The notes under the pieces were generated by a model. It was not told where the DNA came from. It saw nothing but the letters and a program-made list of their open reading frames with translations, and searched no databases. A program made the position numbers and the translations under genes. From an uncultured Lactobacillus sp. (GTDB lineage Bacteria; Bacillota; Bacilli; Lactobacillales; Lactobacillaceae): a stretch of 64,000 nucleotides of DNA. The DNA lies in contig CAJUNC010000006.1 of the NCBI GenBank assembly GCA_910587695.1, positions 1 through 64,000 on the forward strand, read 5' to 3'. Every line of letters starts with the position of its first letter. Position 1 is the first letter of the stretch. Below, piece after piece: positions 25,318 through 34,326 of the stretch.

Positions 25318-26619
25318 GTGGAAACTATCAGTATTATTAACGCTAAAGACTATGTTGACCAAAAAGTAAGAATCGGAGTTTGGTTGACTAATAAGCGCTC
25401 CAGCGGTAAAATCGCCTTTTTACAGCTACGCGACGGAACAGCTTATTTTCAAGGAGTCGTAGTTAAGAATAATGTTTCTGAAGATGTATTTAAGCTTGCA
25501 AAAGAAGTAAGACAAGAAGCAAGTATGTACGTCACAGGTACGATCCATGAAGATACACGCTCACACTTTGGCTATGAGATCGAAATTGAAGATATTGAAC
25601 TGGTAGGTCAAAGTGAAGACTATCCGATCACTCCTAAAGAACACGGGACAGATTTCTTGATGGATCATCGTCATCTTTGGTTGCGTTCGAAGCGTCAATT
25701 TGCGATCATGAAGATCAGAAATGAAATGATCCGTGCAACTTATGAATTCTTCAACAAGGAAGGTTTCATCAAGTTGGATTCACCGATCTTGACCGGTAGT
25801 GCTCCTGAAGGCACAACAGAATTGTTCCATACTGAATATTTTGAAAAAGATGCTTATCTTTCACAATCGGGTCAGCTTTATGCTGAAGCTGGAGCAATGG
25901 CTTATGGTAAGGTTTTTACTTTCGGGCCAACATTTAGAGCGGAAAAATCCAAGACGCGCCGTCATTTGATCGAATTCTGGATGATCGAACCAGAAATGGC
26001 ATTTATGCATCAAGAAGAAAGTTTAGAGATCCAAGAACGCTATATTGCTTACTTGGTTGAAAAAGTACTTGAAAATTGTGACTACGAACTTGATATTTTG
26101 GGTCGAGATAAGGAAGTCCTCAAGCGCTATACGCAATTACCTTATCCACGCATTTCCTATGATGATGCGATCAAATTATTACAAGAATCAGGTAAATTCC
26201 CAGATGTAAAATGGGGCGAAGATTTTGGTTCACCAGAAGAAACTTATTTGGCAGAACACTTCAGCAAGCCTGTTTTTGTGTTGAACTACCCTAAAGCGAT
26301 CAAACCATTCTACATGAAACCACATCCAACTAGAGAAGATTTAGTTGTGTGTGCTGACTTGTTAGCTCCAGAAGGCTATGGTGAGATCATTGGTGGTTCC
26401 GAACGTGCAACAGATCCAGAGTATTTAGCAAAACAAATTGAAGCTGCAGGTTTAAACAAAGCTGATTATGAATGGTACTTAGATCTACGTCGCTATGGCA
26501 GTGTACCTCACTCTGGCTTTGGACTTGGTCTGGAACGTGCGGTAACTTGGATCACAGGTGAAGACCATATCCGGGAAGCTATTCCATTCCCACGTTTATT
26601 AAACCGGATCTACCCATAA
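25318..26619 (+). CDS. asnS: asparaginyl-tRNA synthetase
   Basis: Charges tRNA-Asn. The 433-residue class II synthetase has an OB-fold anticodon domain (residues 1-110, VRIGVWLTNKRSSGKIAFLQL), motif 2 around TFGPTFRAEKSKTRRHLIEFWMIE, and motif 3 GFGLGLERAVTW at about 400. It starts at GTG 25318, set by AGGAGG at 25302-25307. It is a standard-length single-copy protein and is closed by a terminator before dnaD. Confidence 0.97.
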   Translation: METISIINAKDYVDQKVRIGVWLTNKRSSGKIAFLQLRDGTAYFQGVVVKNNVSEDVFKLAKEVRQEASMYVTGTIHEDTRSHFGYEIEIEDIELVGQSEDYPITPKEHGTDFLMDHRHLWLRSKRQFAIMKIRNEMIRATYEFFNKEGFIKLDSPILTGSAPEGTTELFHTEYFEKDAYLSQSGQLYAEAGAMAYGKVFTFGPTFRAEKSKTRRHLIEFWMIEPEMAFMHQEESLEIQERYIAYLVEKVLENCDYELDILGRDKEVLKRYTQLPYPRISYDDAIKLLQESGKFPDVKWGEDFGSPEETYLAEHFSKPVFVLNYPKAIKPFYMKPHPTREDLVVCADLLAPEGYGEIIGGSERATDPEYLAKQIEAAGLNKADYEWYLDLRRYGSVPHSGFGLGLERAVTWITGEDHIREAIPFPRLLNRIYP

Positions 26620-26633
26620 TAGTTGATGGGCTG

Positions 26634-26667
26634 CGGGACATGACAGAGCGTTGTGTCCTGTTTTTTT
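26634..26667 (+). terminator. terminator after asnS
   Basis: CGGGACA (26634-26640) pairs with TGTCCTG (26654-26660), followed by seven T. It lies 15 bases after the asnS stop and just before the dnaD ribosome site, so dnaD expression depends on readthrough or on another promoter. Confidence 0.65.
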
Positions 26668-26687
26668 ACTTAAAAAGGAAGATCAAG

Positions 26688-27404
26688 ATGGATAAAATAC
26701 TACAAAAATATTTAGCTGCTGGACAAATGACAGTATCCAATCTATTGTTGAATAATTATCGTCAGTTAGGACTGGATGAAGCTGAGTTTATCTTGATGTT
26801 ACAGATCATGAGTCGAACTCAACAGGGAAAAGCGATCGATCTAACTGAACTTTCCCAAAGTATGCAACTTGATACTAGTAAGCTGGGAAATTTATTGCGT
26901 AATTTGATCGAAAAAAAATTTCTCAGATTAACGACAGCAACTGATGCTGCGGGACGTAAGTATGACAAATATGATTTTACGCTACTTTACGAGAAATTAT
27001 TTGCTTTAGAACAAAATGAAGTAACGGCTGAACTAACACAAAATGAAACGACTAGTAAGCAAGAAGTTTATAAAAATATTGAGGTCGAATTTGGGCGCCT
27101 CTTGACCCCAATGGAGCTGCAAACGATCGATAGCTGGCTCAATACAGAGAATTATTCACCAGAATTGATCGTGTTAGCTTTACGTGAGGCAGTTTTAAAT
27201 CAGGTTTATAATTTGAAGTATATTGATAAGATCTTATTGAGTTGGGAAAAGCAAAATATCAAAACTAGCGCCGATGTACAACGATCACGCCAAAAGCGCC
27301 GGCAAGAATTGGCTCAAAAAGAACGTTTAACAGCACCTAAACAAAATAAAGCTAAGCCAAGTATTCCAATGTATGATTGGACAGGAGGGACCGATGATGC
27401 TTAA
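26688..27404 (+). CDS. dnaD: DnaD-family replication initiation protein
   Basis: Helps load the replicative helicase in primosome assembly. The 238-residue product has the winged-helix N-terminal part (TVSNLLLNNYRQLGLDEAEF and a DTSKLGNLLRNLIEKKFL recognition region) and the C-terminal DnaB_2 domain with FGRLLTPMELQTIDSWL and ILLSWEKQNIKT (YxxxIxxxW-like). I start it at ATG 26688 after AAAAGGAAG; an upstream in-frame ATG lies within the asnS terminator. It overlaps nth. Confidence 0.92.
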   Translation: MDKILQKYLAAGQMTVSNLLLNNYRQLGLDEAEFILMLQIMSRTQQGKAIDLTELSQSMQLDTSKLGNLLRNLIEKKFLRLTTATDAAGRKYDKYDFTLLYEKLFALEQNEVTAELTQNETTSKQEVYKNIEVEFGRLLTPMELQTIDSWLNTENYSPELIVLALREAVLNQVYNLKYIDKILLSWEKQNIKTSADVQRSRQKRRQELAQKERLTAPKQNKAKPSIPMYDWTGGTDDA

Positions 27405-28035
27405 TAGTGAAGAAACGACACATGCGATCGAAGTCATGGGGGAAATGTTTCCTAATGCCACAACATCGTTGACTAAGACAGATCCGTATCACTTTATGCT
27501 TTCAGTGATATTGAGTGCCCAAACTACTGATAAAGCAGTTAATTTAGTTACACCAGCTTTATTTGAACGTTATAAGACCCCTGTTGACTTAGCTAATGCA
27601 AGTCAATCAGAAGTTGAAAGTTATATCAAAACGATCGGTCTATATCGCAATAAGGCTCGCTTTTTGATCAAATGCTCACAGGAACTGGTCGAGCGCTTTA
27701 ATGGAGTCGTCCCTAAAACTAGAAAAGAACTGATGAGCTTAAGTGGGGTCGGACGCAAAACAGCAGATGTGGTTCTAGCTGAATGCTTTGGGATCCCAGC
27801 ATTTGCAGTCGATACCCATGTCAGTCGCGTTGCCAAACGTTTAGGGATGGTTCCAGCTGACAGTGATGTTTTAACGATCGAAAAGATCCTAATGCAAAAA
27901 GTCCCACAAGATCTATGGATCAAAGGGCATCACCGCATGATATTTTGGGGTCGGTACCAATGTATGTCAAGAAATCCAAAGTGTAGTTCTTGTCCGCTAT
28001 TAGATATTTGTCCAGAAGGCCGGTCAAGAGTGTGA
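27397..28035 (+). CDS. nth: endonuclease III (DNA glycosylase/AP lyase)
   Basis: Removes oxidised pyrimidines. The 212-residue product has the helix-hairpin-helix LMSLSGVGRKTADVVLAE with the catalytic Lys, the catalytic Asp in FAVDTHVSRVAKRLG, and the C-terminal 4Fe-4S motif C-x6-C-x2-C-x5-C (CMSRNPKCSSCPLLDIC). The start is ATG 27397 or 27394, 8 or 5 bases after AGGAGG, so it overlaps the end of dnaD. Gene order matches Bacillus. Confidence 0.95.
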   Translation: MLNSEETTHAIEVMGEMFPNATTSLTKTDPYHFMLSVILSAQTTDKAVNLVTPALFERYKTPVDLANASQSEVESYIKTIGLYRNKARFLIKCSQELVERFNGVVPKTRKELMSLSGVGRKTADVVLAECFGIPAFAVDTHVSRVAKRLGMVPADSDVLTIEKILMQKVPQDLWIKGHHRMIFWGRYQCMSRNPKCSSCPLLDICPEGRSRV

Positions 28036-28157
28036 AAAGCCGAACATAATCAGTGATAAAGATATAATTTTAATAAAAAAACAAACAACATAATGAATTT
28101 TTATATAAAATATGGTAAATTATTAACTGGCATAAAAATTCTATGGAGATGGTGAAT

Positions 28158-29429
28158 TTGAAAAAGTTAAAAGTATATCGTTTGTCACTTGGGTGGCAGA
28201 TCATCTTAGGTCTTTTGATCGGGATCGGCTTAGGAGTCATATTTACTGATGATAAAGGATTTATCAGATTTGCAAATGGACTCGGGTCGACCTTCATCAA
28301 TATGATCTCGATGATCGTCTTACCGATCGTTTTTTCGAGTTTAGTTGTAGGGATCGCTAATATGGGCGATATCAAAAAGTTAGGGCGGATCGGACTAAAA
28401 ACTTTGATCTATTTTGAGGTGCTATCAACGCTCGCCTTTATTGTTGGGATGTTAGTATCTAATATTTCCAAGATCGGATATATGCTTGATTTAAGCAAGT
28501 TATCACAAGTTGATATCTCAACGTATGTTAAAACAGCTAAACAGGCTTCGCACAGCGGATTAGGATCGATCTTGATGTCGATCGTGCCATCTAATTTCTT
28601 TGATGCATTAGCGACAGGTCAGATGTTGCCAGTGATCTTTTTTTCCTGTTTATTTGGTTTAGGGATCGCGGCAATTGGTGAAAAAGGTAAGATCTTATTA
28701 CAATTTTTCCAAGCTGTAGCAGAAGTAATGTTCAAGATCACTGGTTGGATCATGCATTTTGCACCGTTTGGGGTCGCAGGTTTGATCGGGGCTACCGTAG
28801 CTCAATTGGGGCTCGAGTCATTAAAACCACTAGGATTATTCATCGTAATGTCTTACGCAACGATGATCTTTTTTATTTTAGTAGTTTTAGGGATCACTTC
28901 ACGGATCTTTGGTTTCAGGATCATGGACCAATTGCGAGTGGTCAAAGATGAATTGGTGTTGGCTTTTACAACGGCTAGCTCAGAGGTCACACTACCACGT
29001 TTGATGGAAAAAACACAAAAATTAGGTGTTGATCAAGCGATCAGTTCGTTCGTTATTCCAACTGGTTATACCTTTAACTTGGACGGATCTGCGATCTACC
29101 AATCATTAGCAGCTATCTTTTTAGCCCAAGCCTATCATATTGATCTTTCGTTGAGTCAGCAATTGACTTTATTATTAGTTTTAATGATCACTTCTAAAGG
29201 GATGGCAGGCGTTCCAGGGGCGTCATTTGTTGTTTTATTAGCAACGATCTCAACGATCGGTGTTCCAGTCTCAGGTCTGGCTTTGATCGCCGGAATCGAC
29301 CGTTTAGTTGATATGGGGCGGACAGTTGTCAATGTTGCGGGAAATGTTACTGCGACATTGATCATTGGCAAATCCGAAAATGAATTTGATCAAGAAAAAC
29401 ATGATAAATATGTAGCATCTTTTAAATAA
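28158..29429 (+). CDS. dicarboxylate/amino-acid:cation symporter (DAACS family)
   Basis: Imports glutamate/aspartate or C4-dicarboxylates with a cation. A 423-residue membrane protein of GltP/GltT type, with eight helices and two hairpins expected. Family marks are the serine-rich TTASSEVTLPRLMEK (normally TASSxATLP) and the GYTFNLDGSAIYQSLAAIF motif. I prefer TTG 28158, 8 bases after GGAGA, because ATG 28143 has no ribosome site; ATG 28149 is also possible. It stands alone between nth and a bidirectional terminator. Substrate cannot be decided from sequence. Confidence 0.88.
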   Translation: MKKLKVYRLSLGWQIILGLLIGIGLGVIFTDDKGFIRFANGLGSTFINMISMIVLPIVFSSLVVGIANMGDIKKLGRIGLKTLIYFEVLSTLAFIVGMLVSNISKIGYMLDLSKLSQVDISTYVKTAKQASHSGLGSILMSIVPSNFFDALATGQMLPVIFFSCLFGLGIAAIGEKGKILLQFFQAVAEVMFKITGWIMHFAPFGVAGLIGATVAQLGLESLKPLGLFIVMSYATMIFFILVVLGITSRIFGFRIMDQLRVVKDELVLAFTTASSEVTLPRLMEKTQKLGVDQAISSFVIPTGYTFNLDGSAIYQSLAAIFLAQAYHIDLSLSQQLTLLLVLMITSKGMAGVPGASFVVLLATISTIGVPVSGLALIAGIDRLVDMGRTVVNVAGNVTATLIIGKSENEFDQEKHDKYVASFK

Positions 29430-29440
29430 AAATAAGCGTA

Positions 29441-29477
29441 AAAAAACGATATCTACGAAAATAGATACCGTTTTTTT
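29441..29477. terminator. bidirectional terminator after the symporter
   Basis: AAAAAACG and TATCTA pair with TAGATA and CGTTTTTTT around a CGAAAA loop. T-runs on both strands fit the convergent arrangement with ponA. Confidence 0.8.
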
Positions 29478-29494
29478 AGTGTACATTTTTTATA

Positions 29495-29525
29495 AAAAAT
29501 ACTCCCCACATTTTTGCGAGGAGTG
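29495..29525 (-). terminator. terminator of ponA
   Basis: On the - strand ACTCCTCGC and GTGGGGAGT form a stem with an AAAAAT loop, followed by six T. A second hairpin, TCCGTC/GACGGA (29533-29554), lies between it and the ponA stop. Confidence 0.75.
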
Positions 29526-29565
29526 TACAGATCCGTCCATATCAGTTGACGGACACTTTTTTGCT

Positions 29566-31917
29566 TTATTGTGGTGGATTTCCACCGTCAGTTGTTTGAT
29601 CTTCAGCTTGTGAGTTGTTAGGTTCAGCTTGTGATGTAGAAGTTGCTGAACTAGAATTATCGGTAGTCGATTGAGAAGGGTGACTTGACGATTGACTCTC
29701 AGAGTTGCTTGAGCTTGAAGAAGGTTCTGATGAACTTTCTGAGCTAGATGAACTTTCCGAGCTTGAAGAAGATTCAGACGATGAACTCGAAGATTCTGAA
29801 GAACTTGAGCGACTAGAACTTGAACTACCAGAAAGTTCAGAGCTTGGAGCGGCAGAACCGGCCAAGTAAAGTTCACGAACGCCATTGATATAGCGAACAT
29901 AGACGTTGCTTGGTTTGCGCCAATCGGTGTTGGTCTTACCTTGTGACATGTAGGTCATGATGCTCTTATAGAAAAGCGATGCTAAAGCAACTGAATTGTT
30001 ATCTAGATAATTACCAGCTTCGTATTGGTGATCATAGCCGACCCAAACAGAGACAGAGTAGTGCTTAGTATAACCGTTGAACCAAGAATCCATTGCAGCA
30101 TTATCAGGGAATTTAGCTGAAATATCAGATGGGTAAGCGTTGGTCCCGGTCTTGCCGGCTTGATATAGACCGCTGATATTAGCTCTAGTTCCCGTTCCTT
30201 CAGGCGAAGTAATAACACCCTTTAGCATATCAGTGATCATATAAGCGGTCGATGACTGCATGACTTGTTTGCCAGAGCTTGAAAATTCTTTGCGTTCACC
30301 ATCACCAGTCACGATCTCTTTGATATATTGTGGTTGGTAATAAGTCCCACCATTGGCAAAAGCCGCATAAGCTGCAGCATTTTGTAGGGTCGAAGAAGGT
30401 AACCCGATACCGTTTTGATATTCTAGGGTCTTATCGTAATCAAAGCCCATTTGTGAAATGAAGTTTTGAGCTTTAGTGATCCCTACTGCAGCTAAAGCTC
30501 GGATCGCAGGGACGTTACGTGATTCGATCAAGGCTTGACGCATCGTCATCAGACCCTTGTATTGGTGGTCAAAATCGTATAACTGGATATTTGTTCCAGG
30601 GTAAACATAACGATTATCTTTGATCGGATGATACGTAGCCCAATCGAGATATTCGATCGCAGGTGCATAATCCATCAAAGGTTTAGCCGTAGAACCATTC
30701 GTCCGATCAGTTTGAACTGCACGGTTGAGTCCAAAGGTAATATCACCTGTTTTACGTCCACCTAGCATCGCGACCACATTACCATTATCTGGATCGATCA
30801 CGGTCGAAGCAACTTGGATATTGTCATCTGGGAAGTTCAAATATTCATCACTATTTGCGATCTCATAAAGACGTTTTTGGATCGACATGTCTAAATTGGT
30901 GTAGATCTGTAAGCTGTCTTTATAAGGATCGTAGCCTTTTTTCTTAGCTTCTTCGATAACTTGCTTGATATATGGATCAGCGATCTTTTCAGTTGAGGTC
31001 ACAGTTTTTGAAGTATTCTTCTCAACTAGACCAGTGGTGATGCTTTCTTGTTTAGCTTCGTCAGCTTGAGTTTGGGTGATCTTTTTATTAGCGACCATCG
31101 CATTTAAAACATCATCCCGACGTTTTTTAGCAAATTCTGGATTGGTATAAGGATTGTAAGAGGATGGAGCATTTGGGATCCCGGCGATCAAAGCTGTTTG
31201 AGCTAAGTCTAATTTATCCAATGTTTTACCAAAATAATACTTAGCCGCGGTCTGCATCCCATAACATCCATCACCCATGAAGACCTTATTGACATAGAAA
31301 GTCAAGATCTGATCTTTGCTGTATTGGCGGTCCATATTGATCGCTAGCCAAGCTTCTTGTGCTTTCCGCTTGATCGTTTGATCGGAGCGCTTAGTTGAGA
31401 AGTAGGAGAGTTTGATCAATTGTTGATCTAATGTACTCCCACCTTGTAATCCGGCTGAGCCAGATGCGTTAGACATTGCAGCTGATACGATCCGCCATGG
31501 GTCGACCCCATGATGCTTATAAAAACGACGGTCCTCGATCGAGATGACCGCATCTTTTAATTGCTGTGGAATGTCTTTTTCTGCAACATAGGTCCGATTT
31601 TCGGTCCCCAAAGACATGATCTTTTTGCCATTTGAATCATAAATGACCGTTGAACCGGCACTTTCAAGCTGTTGCTCACTTAATTTAGGAGCACTGCTTG
31701 CGTAAACAAAAAAGACAGTGACCCCGACCACTAAAGCAGCTACTAGAGCGGCTGCTAAGGATAATAATATCTTGAGCCACATTGGCTTTTTGCCAGCATG
31801 TGAAGCTTTTTTCTTGCCGCTACGTTTTAACCGGCCGTTTCTTTTCGGACCATTTGTGCGCGAGTATTTCGGATTTTTATCCATAACGATACTGCTACTA
31901 TACAAATGTGGAATCAT
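29566..31917 (-). CDS. ponA: penicillin-binding protein 1A (transglycosylase/transpeptidase)
   Basis: Bifunctional peptidoglycan synthase. The 783-residue protein has a basic cytoplasmic tail, one membrane helix (about 50-75), and a GT51 domain with EDRRFYKHHGVD and GGSTLDQQLIK. The transpeptidase domain carries STAK (active Ser), SRN and GKTGT. The last 90 residues are almost entirely Ser/Glu with some Asn, Pro and Thr, probably an extracellular or wall-spanning tail. Starts possible are ATG 31917 and ATG 31884 (MDKNPKYSRT); neither has a normal ribosome site. Copy B of the recurring leader element lies directly upstream, between it and recU. Confidence 0.95.
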   Translation of the reverse strand: MIPHLYSSSIVMDKNPKYSRTNGPKRNGRLKRSGKKKASHAGKKPMWLKILLSLAAALVAALVVGVTVFFVYASSAPKLSEQQLESAGSTVIYDSNGKKIMSLGTENRTYVAEKDIPQQLKDAVISIEDRRFYKHHGVDPWRIVSAAMSNASGSAGLQGGSTLDQQLIKLSYFSTKRSDQTIKRKAQEAWLAINMDRQYSKDQILTFYVNKVFMGDGCYGMQTAAKYYFGKTLDKLDLAQTALIAGIPNAPSSYNPYTNPEFAKKRRDDVLNAMVANKKITQTQADEAKQESITTGLVEKNTSKTVTSTEKIADPYIKQVIEEAKKKGYDPYKDSLQIYTNLDMSIQKRLYEIANSDEYLNFPDDNIQVASTVIDPDNGNVVAMLGGRKTGDITFGLNRAVQTDRTNGSTAKPLMDYAPAIEYLDWATYHPIKDNRYVYPGTNIQLYDFDHQYKGLMTMRQALIESRNVPAIRALAAVGITKAQNFISQMGFDYDKTLEYQNGIGLPSSTLQNAAAYAAFANGGTYYQPQYIKEIVTGDGERKEFSSSGKQVMQSSTAYMITDMLKGVITSPEGTGTRANISGLYQAGKTGTNAYPSDISAKFPDNAAMDSWFNGYTKHYSVSVWVGYDHQYEAGNYLDNNSVALASLFYKSIMTYMSQGKTNTDWRKPSNVYVRYINGVRELYLAGSAAPSSELSGSSSSSRSSSSESSSSSSESSSSSESSSSSESSSEPSSSSSNSESQSSSHPSQSTTDNSSSATSTSQAEPNNSQAEDQTTDGGNPPQ

Positions 31918-32059
31918 AAAATATATGATCAGAAAGAATATAGCGTTCCTTTCTTAATTTTAGTTACTACAGTTATATAGTGATAAAGTGTAGTTTAGGC
32001 AAATTGCCTGACTGGATTATTGTAAGTATCAGTCACACATTTTTAACTTTCTAACTGAT
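31918..32059 (-). promoter_or_regulatory. recurring leader element, copy B (upstream of ponA)
   Basis: The 32-base motif at 32059-32028 (- strand, ATCAGT...ACTGAT) is identical to copy A before mvaD. About 75 bases further, AGAAAG-GAACGCTATATT-CTTTCT (31954-31931) forms a stem-loop. Its loop TATAT can pair with ATATA just before the ATG at 31917. An AAAGGA site lies about 29 bases from that ATG, and folding would bring it close. Confidence 0.55.
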
Positions 32060-32096
32060 ATAGTTAACTGTATTTATCCACTAGGGAAACATTGAA

Positions 32097-32699
32097 CTAC
32101 TTTTTGAGTAGTAGATCAACGTATTTTAGATATGGGATACGTGGTTGGAGTGCATAATCGATCTCAAAGCCATCGCGTTTGATCACTGCTTTTGGGATCG
32201 ATTTGCGCCCAGTTGCTTGGGAATCCCAATAATCAAATAAAATATCAGCTGGCATCAAAAACACCTGATCAGTTGTGACGAATTTAACGATCGTAAAGCA
32301 GATACCAGCCTGATCTTGACATGCTTTCATGTGTTTTATCTGGTGAGCATGGAAGTTATTGAGCGGAAATGAGGTTTTATTTTTAGTCTCTTTTGCTTCA
32401 AAATCAAGATAATGACCACGATAGACACCATTGTAATCAGTAGTAGAAGCCTGTTTGAAATAAGCTTTTTTGATCACTGCGGCACTACGCTTGGGATAAT
32501 AAACATCAACGATCTGGATCGGTGTTGGTTTTTTGTGAATGACCGCGATCCCAGCTGAAAGATAGTATTTATTACTTTCGTTTATTTCATCTTCTAACGA
32601 CATTCCGCGCTTTCCATAAATAGTATTGTTGGCGCGGCTTTTTTTACTCGCACTATTTTTAGTAGTGAACAAACCGCCGTTTGGATAGTGGATTGCCAT
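32097..32699 (-). CDS. recU: Holliday junction resolvase RecU
   Basis: Cuts Holliday junctions in recombination and chromosome segregation. The 200-residue product has the N-terminal YPNGG stretch, then GMSLEDEINESNKYY, the catalytic-type region YNGVYRGHYLDFEAKET (Asp...Glu-x-Lys of the nuclease fold), and LNNFHAHQIKHMKAC. The recU-ponA pair is conserved in Firmicutes. Start ATG 32699 with AGGAGCGTGAT upstream on the - strand. No terminator separates it from ponA. Confidence 0.95.
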   Translation of the reverse strand: MAIHYPNGGLFTTKNSASKKSRANNTIYGKRGMSLEDEINESNKYYLSAGIAVIHKKPTPIQIVDVYYPKRSAAVIKKAYFKQASTTDYNGVYRGHYLDFEAKETKNKTSFPLNNFHAHQIKHMKACQDQAGICFTIVKFVTTDQVFLMPADILFDYWDSQATGRKSIPKAVIKRDGFEIDYALQPRIPYLKYVDLLLKK

Positions 32700-32831
32700 A
32701 GATAAATATCACGCTCCTATCCGGTTAATTATAACAAATTTAAACAGTTATTGGCAAAAGTTGGGTGAAATTTAAAGCAAAAGATTTGTGGTATTATAAG
32801 ATAAAGAAAATATTTCAGTGAGGTGAAGCGC

Positions 32832-33386
32832 GTGCGTTTATGGGTAAGTGGCTATCGAAGTTACGAACTAGGGATCTTTAAATTAGATGACCCCAAGATC
32901 GAAGTTTTAAAGTATTGTTTACGTAAAAATTTTATGCAAAATACTGATAGGGGGCTTGATTGGATCATTTCTGGGGGACAGTTAGGGATCGAACAATGGG
33001 CGTTAGAAGAAGCAGTTTCTTTTACCCAAGAATATGTAGGGATCAAGACCGCATTGATGTATCCCTATACAGAATTTTCCAAAGACTGGCAAGAAGATAA
33101 GCAGATACAACTAGCACAGTTAGAACAACAAGTTGATTTTTGTGCTAGCGTCAGTAAACGACCATATAGTTTGCCAGTGCAGTTGAAAAATTATCAACAG
33201 TTTATGCTAGAACATACGGATAAAGCGGTCCTGATCTATGACCAAGAACATCCCGGTAAGCCAAAATTTGACTATGAAGCGATCAAACGTTATCAACAAG
33301 CACATGCTTATGAGCTTGAAATGATCGACATGTATCAGCTTCAAGATGAGGCAGAACAGTATCTAGAACAAAAGAATGACCGTTAA
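32832..33386 (+). CDS. ypsA: YpsA/UPF0398 family protein
   Basis: A 184-residue Rossmann-like (SLOG/DUF1273) protein; Bacillus YpsA influences cell division, but the biochemical role is unknown. Family marks are VSGYRSYELGIF at the N-terminus, WIISGGQLGIEQWALEEA with the glycine turn, and YPYTEFSKDW. I chose GTG 32832 (MRLWVSGYR) with GAGGTGA 5 bases upstream; a GTG at 32823 falls inside that ribosome site. It is divergent from recU and precedes gpsB, as in Bacillus. Confidence 0.88.
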   Translation: MRLWVSGYRSYELGIFKLDDPKIEVLKYCLRKNFMQNTDRGLDWIISGGQLGIEQWALEEAVSFTQEYVGIKTALMYPYTEFSKDWQEDKQIQLAQLEQQVDFCASVSKRPYSLPVQLKNYQQFMLEHTDKAVLIYDQEHPGKPKFDYEAIKRYQQAHAYELEMIDMYQLQDEAEQYLEQKNDR

Positions 33387-33406
33387 AAAACATCTAAAAA
33401 TTTATA

Positions 33407-33436
33407 TTTACAAGTACCAAACAATTATGCTATAAT
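33407..33436 (+). promoter_or_regulatory. promoter candidate for gpsB
   Basis: TTTACA (33407-33412) and TATAAT (33431-33436) are 18 bases apart, with a TGC extension before the -10. gpsB starts 51 bases downstream of it. Confidence 0.6.
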
Positions 33437-33486
33437 GAACGACGTTATGAGTTAAGTTCCTAATATGCAAATGAGGTGCAGTTTCG

Positions 33487-33828
33487 ATGGAAAATGTAAA
33501 TCTTACGCCTAAGGATATCGTAAATAAGAATTTTTCACGCGGTCTACGTGGTTATGACTCGAATGAAGTTGATGAATTTTTGGATCAAGTTATCCAAGAC
33601 TATGAAGCATACGCTAAAGAAAATCAACGTCTTCAAATGGAAAATGATCGTTTAGTAAGCAAAGTCGATGAATTGACTAAGCAAGTTGCGGTCGGTTCTT
33701 CGGGTCAAACAGCTCGTCCAACGACGAATATGACTAATATGGATGTTTTAAAACGGTTATCTAACTTAGAGCGACATGTTTTTGGTGCTCAACTTAATGA
33801 TGATAACGATCGTAGTAATCGTTTTTAA
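33487..33828 (+). CDS. gpsB: cell division regulator GpsB
   Basis: A DivIVA-like coiled-coil protein that links wall synthases to the division cycle. The 113-residue protein has the DivIVA-type N-terminal membrane-binding region (LTPKDIVNKNFSRGLRGYDSNEVDEFLDQVIQ), a coiled coil to about residue 70, a variable linker, and a short C-terminal helix (VLKRLSNLERHVFG) that trimerises in GpsB. Neighbours ypsA and rnpB keep the Bacillus order. Confidence 0.95.
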   Translation: MENVNLTPKDIVNKNFSRGLRGYDSNEVDEFLDQVIQDYEAYAKENQRLQMENDRLVSKVDELTKQVAVGSSGQTARPTTNMTNMDVLKRLSNLERHVFGAQLNDDNDRSNRF

Positions 33829-33840
33829 ATAAGTAAATAG

Positions 33841-34231
33841 TGTGTAGTTTTCTGGTAATCGCGGTCTATTATATATAGGCTGAGGAAAGTCCAAGCTTGC
33901 ACAGGCTGCGATGCCTGTAGTGATCGTGCTTGCTGAAAAAATAAGGCAAGGTACCATTTTTATGGTAACGGCAGATAAAAGGGCTAAAGTCGTTTGACCA
34001 TGTCCGAGTAGTCTTGAAAAGTGCCACAGTGACGAAGCAATAGTGGAAACATTATTGGTGGAACGCGGTAAACCCCGCGAGCAGGTAACCCAAACTTTGG
34101 TAGGGGCGCTTCATGACGGAAATGAACTAATCATGGGGGCGAGTTATCCAACTCGGAGATAGATGATTACCACCGATTTTAGCTCCTGGGCTAAATGACG
34201 TACAGAACGTGGCTTATAGAGGACTACATAT
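33841..34231 (+). ncRNA. rnpB: RNase P RNA (class B)
   Basis: Catalytic RNA that matures tRNA 5' ends. The conserved sequences are present: GGTAATCGCGGTC near the start, GAGGAAAGTCCA at about 33882, GAAAGTGCCACAGTGACG at about 34017, GTGGAACGCGGTAAACCCC, CCCAAACTTTGGTAGGGG, and the 3' CAGAACGTGGCTTA. TGTAGT near 33843 pairs with ACTACA at 34223-34228 (helix P1), which fixes both ends to within a few bases. It lies in the usual place between gpsB and the RNA methyltransferase. Confidence 0.97.
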
Positions 34232-34241
34232 TCAGGAAATG

Positions 34242-34278
34242 ACTAGGGCGGAAGGAAACTTTTGTCCTAGTTTTTTTA
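34242..34278 (+). terminator. terminator of rnpB
   Basis: ACTAGG (34242-34247) pairs with CCTAGT (34266-34271), followed by a T-run. Confidence 0.8.
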
Positions 34279-34326
34279 ATGTAAAAATAATTTATTAAAT
34301 CTATGCTCATACAGAAAGGAAGTATT

